From the NCBI GenBank assembly GCA_905221605.1, contig CAJNDS010002321.1, forward strand, positions 431,001 through 493,118: 62,118 nt of DNA. The letters run 5' to 3'. The notes under the pieces were generated by a model that saw nothing but the letters and a program-made list of their open reading frames with translations, was not told where the DNA came from and ran no database searches. Shown piece by piece: positions 1 through 8,800 of the stretch (the first letter of the stretch is position 1; each line of letters opens with the position of its first letter). This stretch comes from Symbiodinium natans. Lineage: Eukaryota > Sar > Dinophyceae > Suessiales > Symbiodiniaceae. Both the position numbers and the translations under genes were made by a program.

Positions 1-1690
1 ATTATGCAATTGGTATACAAGCAACAGTCCCCAAAACCCCTTCCTAGCCTCCCTTGCGCTTTGCAATTGGTCAAACAGCACAGTACACCCAAACAACCCC
101 CTTTTTCCTATCTCTGCAACTGGTAATACAAGCACAGTCCCCCCAAAAAAACCCCTTTTCCTGGTTTCTGCAATTGGGTTCATACAAGCACAGTCCCACC
201 AAACCCCCTGCCGATTCTCTGCAATTGGTCATTACAAGCACAGTCCCCCCAAAAAACCCCCTCCCTCATTCCCCCCAAACCCTTCCTGGGTTAAACTCCA
301 ATCTATATGCCAACTGCATACAAGCACAGTTCCACCAAAACCCCCATTCCATATATGTAATGGTCATTACAAGCACAGTCCCCCCCACAACCCCTTCCAT
401 CTCTGCAACTGGTTTTCATACAAGCAAGTCCCCCCAAAACCCCCTTTTTCTTTTTCCCCCAAAACCCCTTCCTGTCTCTGGGCAACGGTCATACAAGCAC
501 AGTCCCCCCAAAAACCCCTTCCTATTGTAACTGGTCTTCAAGCCGTCCCCAAAAAACCCCTTCTATCTCTGCAATTTTGGTCATACAGAACGTCCCCCCA
601 AAACACCATTCCTCAGATTTTCCCCCAAAACCCCCTTCCTGTATCTGAACTGGTCATACAAGCAACGTCCCCCCAAAACCCCTTTCCTATCTGTAAACTG
701 TCATTACAAAGAAAAGTTCCCCCCAAAACCCCCCTTTCCTATCTACTGCAAACTGGGATACAAGACAGGTCCCCCCAAAACCCCTTCCTATCTCTTGTGC
801 AAACTGGTCATACAAGCACAGGCCCCCCAAAACCACCTTACCTCATGTTCTGCAATTGGTCATACAAGGCCAGTCCCCCCAAAACCCCCTTCCTATTCTC
901 TGCCATGGTACAAAAGCACAGTTCCCCCAAACCCCCCTCCGATTTGCAATGGTATTACAAGCACAGTCTCCCCAAAACCCCTTCCTATTTCCCCCAAAAC
1001 CCCCTTTTTCCTGTCATCTCTGCAATGGTCATACAAGCACAGTCCCCCCAAAACCCCCTTCCTATCTCTGTAACTGTCATACAAGAACGTTCCCAAAGAA
1101 AAACCCCTTCCTACTCTGCAAATGGTCATACAAAGCACAAGTCCCCCCCAAAACCCCCTTCCTATCTCTGCAAACTGGTCATACAAGCACAGTCCCCCCA
1201 AAACCCCCTTCCTGTTTCTGCAATTGGTCATACAAGCACAGTCCCCCCAAAACCCCCTTCCTATCTCTGCCATTGGTCACACAAGCACAGTCCCCCCAAA
1301 ACCCCCTTCCTATCTCTGCAACTGGTCATACAAGCACAGTCCCCCCAAAACCCCCCTTCCTATCTCTGCAGTCCCAAAACCCGCCTGCCTATCTGTGCAG
1401 TTGGTCATACAAGCACAGTCCCCCCAAAACCCCCCTGCCTATCTCTGCAATTGGTCATGCAAGCACAGTCCCCCCAAAACCCCCCTTCCTATCTTTGCAG
1501 TCCCAAAACCCGACTGCCTATCTCTGCAGTTGGTCATACAGGCACAGTCCCCCCAAAACCCCCTGCCTATCTCTGCAATTGGTCATACAAGCACAGGCCC
1601 CCCAAAACCCCCATTCCTATCTCTGCGATTGGTCATACAAGCACAGTCCCCCCAAAACCCCCCTTCCTATCTCTGCAGTCCCAAAACCCG
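1..1690. repeat. C-rich minisatellite, about 49 bp unit
   Basis: Roughly 33 tandem units, each built from TTGGTCATACAAGCACAG, then a run of C, AAAA, a second run of C, and TTCCTATCTCTGCAA. Units from about 1120 to 1690 are regular. Units from 1 to about 1100 carry many small insertions, deletions and substitutions, so the array is either older on the left or noisily sequenced there. On the opposite strand each unit has G5-TTTT-G6, a pattern able to form G-quadruplexes. All long open frames in this block follow from the repeat and are not genes. The right edge overlaps the last codons of the neighbouring transposase gene. Confidence 0.95.
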
Positions 1691-3756
1691 CCTGCCTATC
1701 TTTAAGTCGGACACAGGGCTTTTTACAAAAGCAGCGTGCTCAGACGCTGTGTCATGAGTAAAGTGCGGATGCTCGTCCAAAATTTGGCCATCGGCCAAGC
1801 AACACACCAACACGTAACGGTAGAACAAGGATTTATGACGCTTGAAACTCCACGTGTGCACGTTCCCCAAGCTTTGTCGCATCATGAGCTCAGGGTCTTC
1901 ATGCAAACACGACATAAACAAGTCCAAACGACTCTGCAACTCTTCTGGCTTTTCCAGAGCGAGTTTCATCTGGTACTTAGGAAGCACATACACTTCTGCC
2001 ACAGCTTTGGTGCGTCCATCAATTAGAACACGGGCACCGTCCAAAACCTCCTTCAAGTACGTGTGTTCCGCACCGTGCTCTTCCAACCATTCTCGCATCT
2101 GGGCGGCACTTAGCCGCCTGTGCTGGACGCCGCACGGGTCTACATCTGGCTCTGACATAATCTGCTTGCCCTTGTTCGACAAGTGAACTGGCAGAGGCGT
2201 TTCAAGTCGGAAGAACACACTTGCGAATTGCCCGGTCCGTGTCCAGGTCAGAAGAAGTTGGGCCGTGTTTTGAACTAGATCACCCAAATCCAGGTGCCTT
2301 CCATCTTTGGGCAAACTCCCCTTCAGTGTCCGCCACATCCTCTCCTGACTGTTGGAGGTGTGTGTGTTGTAGCCAATACAAATGGAGCCCAAGCCTGACT
2401 GCCACCGTGCTCCGTACCAGCGTCTAGAAGACTTGTCTAAGATGTGCTCCTCCAAGTAAGCGGCCATGGACTCCTGATTTGGCTTAGGTATTGAGTCCGA
2501 CCTTAAAGACTTACCCTCTGACTCTTAGACCAGTCTATCTTTCGAACCACACTCCTCGTGCCACTTGTTGCGAAGCCGACCCAGGGTGTCTTTCCAGACG
2601 GTATGAAATTCACTGGGTTGCGAAAGCTTCGCTGAAAACTCGACCACGTCGGTGATGTAAGTTCTCAAGTTGGTGTCTTGCAGTTTGCCGGCATTGTCCT
2701 TAATGTTCTTCTTCACATGTTGCAAATCCCGGTGGATGCATGCACCTGGGAACTGGCGCTGCATGGCTGCAAACGCACCTGCGTGGCCGTCGAGGAAAAT
2801 GTTGCTTACCTTTCCCGGATTCACACCCGTCTTGTCAATGAAAGCCTTGCACAAGAGATCATACGCACTCTCATCTTCAGCTTCAGAGACACTGAACATC
2901 ACAGGCCAGAACCGACATCTCACCTTTCCATGGTCGTCTCTATGAAGTACTGCAAGTCCCAAACTTCCAAGAACCAATCTTTGATGGTTCGTCTGGTACG
3001 TGCAATCGGAGATCAAGATGATCCTTTCACTTCCTGCCATGTACTCCGTGGCGGCCTGCATGTTGGATGCCTCAAAGAAGGCAAAGCGAACTTCATCTTC
3101 GGACACTGCGGCGTTCATGCTCTCGAACACAGATACTGGTTCTGGCGGATTGTTCAAAAAGTCCTTCAACATTTCCACCAGGTCCACACAGAACTTCGAC
3201 CGCTTTTTTAAGTATCTGTGTCGCGAACCATCCAAAGCACGAGTCGTTGGAATATGTGCCTCTGGCACTTTGTCCGTGACCATCTGCTTCTTCGCGAGTG
3301 CGGTAGGAAGATGACTGTACTTTCTTTTCAAGATGGACTGCTCCACCTGTGCCCAAAACCCTGCAAACCCGCAAGAACCAATGTTCGCAGAACTGCTAAA
3401 CCCAACAAACAAGTCTCATTGTTCACAAACAATCCCACCTCCAACTTTGACTGTCCATCATGCTTTCGATCCTTCTTGTTGCACTCCACAATGAAGAATC
3501 TTTCGCCTTCTTGCACAAGGCCGAGCAACTGTAAGTTCTCTTGCTTCAGAAACATGAACCTAAAGGCCAAACCACAACCATCATGTCTGTGGCAATGCCC
3601 GAGCACCGTGGTCTGCTTCTGAAAGGTGGAGACTTTCAACTCAATGCGCTCTTCACCGGAGTTTTGCAACCATGCACGAGCTGTCGCCGTCAAGTCTTGC
3701 TCTGCCGAAGCAGAACAAGAAAGCACATGCCAGACGTACACGGATTTAGGCGCCAT
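1667..3756 (-). CDS. MULE-type DDE transposase, three exons
   Basis: Proposed exons on the minus strand are 3756-3411, 3360-2531 and 2473-1667. They join in frame to 660 residues, starting at ATG 3756-3754. The catalytic triad fits Mutator-like transposases: D234 in SDCTYQTN (codon 3005-3007), D306 in FLDGHAGAF followed by H..L.HVKKN, and E436 in SQERMWRTLKG. The product would cut and paste DNA in the nucleus. The N-terminal exon has scattered Cys/His but no zinc finger I can name. Without the two introns the frame breaks, once by a shift and once by TAA at 2527-2525. The last 13 or so residues are read from minisatellite sequence, so the true C-terminus may be lost or extended. I saw no terminal inverted repeats. 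The family call is strong; activity is unknown. Confidence 0.8.
2474..2530 (-). other. Predicted 57-nt intron in the MULE gene
   Basis: On the minus strand it starts GTCTAAGAG, which contains the in-frame TAA, and ends AATCAG before GAG. Removal joins the second-D and E portions of the transposase in phase 0. Both introns of this gene use GT, whereas the host genes mostly use GC or GA. Confidence 0.7.
3361..3410 (-). other. Predicted 50-nt intron in the MULE gene
   Basis: On the minus strand it starts GTTTGTTGGG and ends TTTGCAG before GG. Removing it joins T with GG as a TGG codon and restores one frame between the first and second coding blocks. The acceptor has the AG-then-G context seen throughout this window. 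Confidence 0.7.
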
Positions 3757-3810
3757 TTTGAACAAAAAATGAACCTGGAAATGTTGCGCAATTCCAGCTC
3801 CGGTTCTTCT

Positions 3811-4320
3811 GCACACACACACACATTTGCATACATACATCCATCCATGCATACATACATACATACACACATACATACAAACACACACACACACACACAC
3901 ACATACATACATACATACATACATACATACATACATACATACATACATACATACATACATACATACATACATACATACATACATACATACATACATACAA
4001 CATACATACACACCCCTACATACATACATACATGCATACATGCATACAGGCAGACATGCATACATGCATACATGCATGCATGTACACATGCACACACGCA
4101 TGCACGCATACATGCACACATGCAGACATGCACTCTGTACGCATACACATAGACACACAGACACAGACAGACACAGACACACACAGACAGATACGACACA
4201 GAAACAGACAGTAGTTTGGGCCAAATTGGAGCCTTCTGTGCATACACATGGACACACAGACAAACAGACACAGACACACACAGACAGATACAGACACAGA
4301 AACAGACAGCAGTTTGGATT
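3811..4320. repeat. CA and CATA microsatellite block
   Basis: Long runs of CATA (mainly 3900-4000) are flanked by CA, CATG and CAGA variants. A segment containing CAGTTTGG and CAGACACAGA runs occurs twice, near 4141-4220 and 4241-4320. Cys/Val/Tyr- or His/Thr-rich frames here are repeat products, not genes. Confidence 0.95.
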
Positions 4321-4639
4321 CAGTGAAGAGGTGCCGAAGAGCCTTCTGTCGACTCTTTCCAGCATGTATGTGTGTGTGCGTGTGTGTGTTTTGCTTGAAT
4401 TGAGAGAACCGCCCAAACTTTTTGGAGTTTAGAGCTTGACTTGCTTGCAAAAACTCTTAACCTGCGATGTTTTGGTGCAGAGAAGCTTGGTGGCTAAAAT
4501 CGGTTTGAAACTGTTTTGTTGGCCAAACCAGATTTTCTCTGAACTGGAATGACACGCAAAACCCGAAAATACACCGATAAGACACATACAGACAATAAAA
4601 ACAGATACAGATACACACACATAGACCACAGACACACAC

Positions 4640-4683
<44 letters not shown>
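4640..4683. repeat. Poly-A tract
   Basis: An unbroken run of about 44 A, preceded by CA-rich sequence and followed by ACACAAACAAAAAATG. It could be the tail of a retroposed sequence or a simple repeat. I recognise no coding sequence directly upstream on the + strand. Confidence 0.9.
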
Positions 4684-4684
<1 letters not shown>

Positions 4685-4689
4685 ACAAA

Positions 4690-5281
4690 CAAAAAATGCA
4701 AAGCATGTCTTTGTTTTTGGCAGTGTAAGTTTTTCTGTATTGTCAGAATTGTGATTTGAACTGCTTTTGGGTTTTGAGAGTTGTGCAGAGTTCAAATAAA
4801 AAAATCAAAAACTTGAAACAAAGACAAAGAAACTCTAACCAAATTTTTTGGAAAAGCAAGTGGTTCAAAGAGAAATTCCCGTTTTTTCAACGTAGTTCTG
4901 TTAAATTGTCAGTGCGCTCCCAGACCCCCCGCTTACTGTGTAACAGCAAGTGTTTTCACCGCGCGCATGCTGCAGAAACGCCCCATTAAGAGCCATGTTG
5001 CTATTTAATGAAATGCCAAGGCTTCCAATGTTGGAGTTCGGTTTTGAACTTGCAAAGAAGTCGTTGCAAGGTTCCGGAACAACCTGGTCCAGCACTTCCT
5101 TCCCTTTTCTCATTGCTTCCAAACCCATCAATTTCAGCGTTCATCCTTACTACAGGCTCATCATTCTATTTTGCAGAAACCTCTCAATTGAGAAAAACAC
5201 CTGCAATCACAGTTGCCAACACAGCCTCTTTGTTAGCAACAAATCACAAGCCTCCATGCAAAGCTGACTGCAACTCACCAA
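4690..5281. other. Stretch without recognised gene
   Basis: AT-richer than its surroundings. No frame here shows a motif I recognise. It lies downstream (minus sense) of the reading frame that the copia element interrupts, so it may be its intron or 3' flank. Confidence 0.5.
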
Positions 5282-5428
5282 CTATCCCACACACAAGCTG
5301 CTGCATAATAACACTCTGAATTTCTGCCGCCACACGCCAAGAATCAATATGATCTTGTTTAAACTTTCGATTTGGCTTTTGGTTGGATCCTCAAAAAAAA
5401 TTAGCAGAACCTTCGGAACATCTTGCTG
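5282..5428 (-). pseudogene. Minus-strand frame interrupted by the copia element, distal part
   Basis: If the element and one copy of its TGCTG duplication are removed, the minus-strand frame from 15078-14873 continues without break into 5428-5282 and stops at TAG 5284-5282. The joined stretch is rich in Lys, Asp, Asn and hydrophobic residues, for example DVPKVLLIFFEDPTKSQ, and reads like real protein. I do not recognise the family. Either end may run into an intron. That the frame is open across the empty site is direct observation; that it was a gene is inference. Confidence 0.5.
5424..5428. repeat. Target-site duplication TGCTG, left copy
   Basis: TGCTG immediately precedes the 5' LTR and is repeated directly after the 3' LTR at 14873-14877. 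Five bases is the usual copia duplication length. Confidence 0.92.
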
Positions 5429-5825
5429 TGTGAAAGTTCCTGTCTGAGGACATGTTAACTTTGTTGTCCTGCATGCTGGCTCAGAGTTGTGTGTGTGTAG
5501 TTGTAGGAACTCCGTAGTTGTGCCTTGGAGGCTCGACGGGAGTGCTGCTTTAAGTGGAAAGCCTTTTGAAGTGCTTGAGTTGTAGGGATGTGTGTCTGGA
5601 AGCTGTAGAAGTGACTGTGCACGTTTTTGCTTGCTTTAGGTGTAGTTGGGTAGGTCCCGAGAACTCCCACTGACGTTTGAGTTGTTTTGTGGCTGTGGAG
5701 AACACGTGGCAGAGCAGAGTTTTCACCTGTGTGTAAAGAGTTTCACTGACGAAGCCTCCGGCTTATGACTTTGGCTCAAGTCGTGAGAAAAAGAGGGTTC
5801 AGCGCGCTGCTGCTGTGTTTTCACA
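5429..5825 (+). repeat. 5' LTR of the copia element, 397 bp
   Basis: Matches 14474-14872 with four small differences: G/A near 5447, G/T near 5588, and single-base indels in a G run and in a T run. It begins TG and ends CA. It contains CTCCGGCTTATGAC followed by TTTGGCTCAAG about 45 bases before its end. Confidence 0.95.
5770..5780 (+). promoter_or_regulatory. Spliced-leader-like 3' end inside the 5' LTR
   Basis: TTTGGCTCAAG equals the last 11 bases of the dinoflagellate spliced leader as I know it. CCG, the leader's 5' trinucleotide, lies nine bases further upstream instead of the leader's seven before this 11-base core. The same bases occur in the 3' LTR at 14817-14827. A leader spliced onto the RNA just here would recreate the LTR sequence. 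Confidence 0.55.
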
Positions 5826-5852
5826 TGGTAGAGGAGCGTGTGTAGCACGCTC
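5826..5852 (+). promoter_or_regulatory. Putative primer-binding site and stem-loop
   Basis: TGGTAGAGGAGC directly follows the LTR and resembles the initiator-methionine tRNA primer site used by many copia elements (TGGTA start). It overlaps a perfect 7 bp stem, GAGCGTG at 5834-5840 and CACGCTC at 5846-5852, with a 5-base loop. The stem could serve priming or packaging. Primer identity is inferred from similarity only. Confidence 0.5.
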
Positions 5853-5868
5853 GTAGAAACTAGGAGCC

Positions 5869-8800
5869 ATGGCTGACCCCGGGCTGTCGACCCCTGTGCC
5901 TGAAGACGAAGACGACGAAGCTTTGTCTGGCCCCGGTGGTGCCCAGGACGGGCAACAACCGCCAACACAACCCCCTGGAGCTTCTGCTCCAGCGGGAGGA
6001 CCCTCCACGGTCGTCGGACTTGACCCTCAACTCCAGCAGATGATGGTCCAGATGATGCAGAGTCAGCAAATGATGATGCAGAATCAGCAACAGACACTTC
6101 AAGTTCTGGTGGCAAAGATGGAGGCCGACGAGAGAAGGAGACGTGAGCAGGAAGCATTGTCGGCAGCTGTGAGCAACCCATTTGGGGGTGCTTCAAGTGC
6201 AGCAGCTGCTGGAAGTCCTACGGCAAAGGCTTCTTCTCCTCCACCGGCGCCATCACAGAACCTGCATGTTGGAAGTAACCGTGCAGAGAAGTATCTGCCA
6301 GCATTGCCGCTCATCGATAATGTTTCGATGGGAAAAGGGCGTGTGAGAGAGCTGGAGGAGTACCATCGGTGGTGCGAGGTGCTTGCTTCCTGGCTGGCGT
6401 TGATAGACGACAACTATGTCAATGAGTTGCGCCAGGCAATGACGCATGACCGTGAAATCAAGCAGTCTGACATGGCAGTTCCGGTAGCCTCGCGTTCGGC
6501 AAGGTTGTTTTACTACCTGCAACAAAGTCTGCAGAAGTTCGAACGTGGGATGGAACTGGTGAGAAGCACTTCGATGCGTCAAGGACAAGCTGCTTGTGGT
6601 TATGAAGTGATGCGTCAAATGCACCAGACCTTCAGCATTGTCTCTCGCATGGAGGCCATTGCTGTGAGAGATGAAGCCCTTCGCCTAACTTCGAAGGCGA
6701 GTTCGTACAAGCGACCGCTTGACTGCGTCCGCTTCCTTGAGGACGAGCTTGGGAAGGTAGACCAGAAGCTGCATCGGTTCCCTGAACTGAGGCTTGGAGC
6801 ATCTGATCGTTCAACCCTTCTTCTTCAATCTGTCAGCCCAGAGTGTAGGCATTACGTTGTCCTGCATGGGAAATCTGGGAGCTGGGAGGAACTGGTTGAA
6901 AGCATCCGGTTTTACGAGGAGCAAACCCGATTGTGTGATGCTGGTTCGCTGAATGCAGTTGGGGAGCGCGGCCTCTGCTGGAACTGTGGCAAATCAGGCC
7001 ATATGAGTTGGCAGTGCCCCGACAAGAGCTCTGGAAAAGGGAAGAAGAGGGATGAACCGAAAGGTGGAAAGCCTTCTGGTTCCAAGAATCGAGAGAAGAG
7101 CCCTAAAGGGAAGGGCAAAGGCAAAGGGAAGACAGACAAAGGAAAGGGTGGAAAGCCCAAGGGAAAGCCAAAGAACAAAGGAAAGCCCAAGGGCCGAGCT
7201 GTGGAAGACGAGCAGTCTGACCAGGTGATGGCAATGCGGTCTCATCATCTGAGTGGCTTGGGTCCGGGGACAAGAACTAATGAGCCCAATGAAGCTGAGC
7301 CCCCTCGTCTCACCATGACGAACGGAGAGATCGAGAGACTGAACCAGTCATCCTCTAGGAATAGCTCTTTCGCATGGCTCATTGATAGTGGAGCCACCTG
7401 CCACGTGTTGTCAGAGAGTGCGTTGGGTTTTTACGAAGTCGTCAAGGAGCATTCGGGACCTCTTCCTGTGCTCATGAGTGCTAGCGATACGCCCATGGAA
7501 TGTGTCAAGTTGGTTGACATTCGGGTGAAGTTTGGGAAGTTGGGGCCCGTAGTGCTTCAACAGGTCTTGGTTTGCAAGATTGGTTTCAACGTAGTCAGTT
7601 CTTGGCAAGCATCCCTCTCGGGATGGAATACCTGGCTCACCTCAGAGCCTGGAGCAAGCTGCTTGGTGAAGCAAACGGAACGAGGTTCCTCGATGTGGGT
7701 GCCTTTGGTTCGTGAAGCCAGGAGCTGGTGGGCGTTGGCTAAGGAGATTGGCCCTACCAAGGCAAAGCCGAAAGGAAGAAGAAGCAAAGGGGACTCACCC
7801 AAGCCGGGGTGGAGCCCGAACGACGACGCGATGGAAGTGGATAAGGTGCAGAAGAAGGCACCGCCCAACGTAGGAAGAGCATTGGAGGTGACACCTTTTA
7901 AGTTTTTGCTGCGAGCATTTTCAGTGAAGCAACATGTGGGGGAACACGAGCTGCATGAGCATGTTTTACAGGAGCGTTTGAGTGGATGTGAGCATGCTGC
8001 AGTTGCAAAAGTAGGAGTAGACCTGGAAACCCCACCCTCTGCATGTTGTGCTGAAGCTTTATGTTCCGCCGCAGCTGTTTTGCTTAAGTCTGCAAGCAAC
8101 ACGTCTTTGGAGAAGCAAACCAGTAGGGACACACGCTGTGGAGACAAGGGTTTTGAGTGCGTAGGGGTAGGGCCTGTGCCGCTCCAGCCTCAGAGTGTTT
8201 GCATTAGGAGTAGGAGTGTCTTGCGTGTAGGACGTAGGAGTGACTTGCACCCCAGCGCTTGTGTGCCTGAGTGTTTGTTGGGACAGAGTGAAGAGAGGAA
8301 GTGTGCCTTTCGGAGCTTGCGTTGGCCAGGAGTGTTTCTGAAAGCATTGCTGGTGTTGTGTGCTCTAGGAGTGTTTTGCTCAAAGCCTGGAGCCTTTGTA
8401 AGGGACCTTGTAAAGGATGGAGCTTCCGGAAGCCTCGCCTCCGCTCTGTCTTGTGAACTCCCAAAGTGGGAGTGTGGCCCAGGTGGAAGCCTTTTCGACG
8501 AGCATGATTGCTCGTCTTGCGCACCGTTTCGAGGAGGAAGGTCAGCTGTCTCTTTCGAGGCAGCTTCTCCAAAACATCGACCTTTTTACCTCGACCCCTG
8601 GCTCGGTCGAACGGCTGTTGGGGATTCCAGCCTGCCTTGGGGAGTTGGAGACACAGGAGTTGGTGATCAATACAAGCGGCATTCCGGTGAAGCAACCTAT
8701 GCTCATTGCCGAGCTGCGAGCCATTGCTGCTCCGACGGTGGACCAGTCGGTTTTGACGGACACCCTCGTCGAGGAGCACGACCGTCGTGCAGAGTATGCA

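Noticed and set aside
1-1690. CRISPR-like appearance of regularly spaced repeats
   Set aside because: Units are head-to-tail without unique spacers, and the genome is eukaryotic.
54-1760. Several 200-300 codon Pro/Ser/Gln-rich frames on + and Gly-rich frames on minus
   Set aside because: They are all readings of the 49 bp minisatellite; frames shift with each indel and there is no conserved start.
3690-4450. Cys/Val/Tyr-rich and His/Thr/Ile-rich frames around the CATA block
   Set aside because: Simple-repeat translations; only the part before 3756 on the minus strand belongs to the transposase.
4429-4795. Phe-rich minus-strand frames
   Set aside because: Produced by the 44-base poly-A tract.
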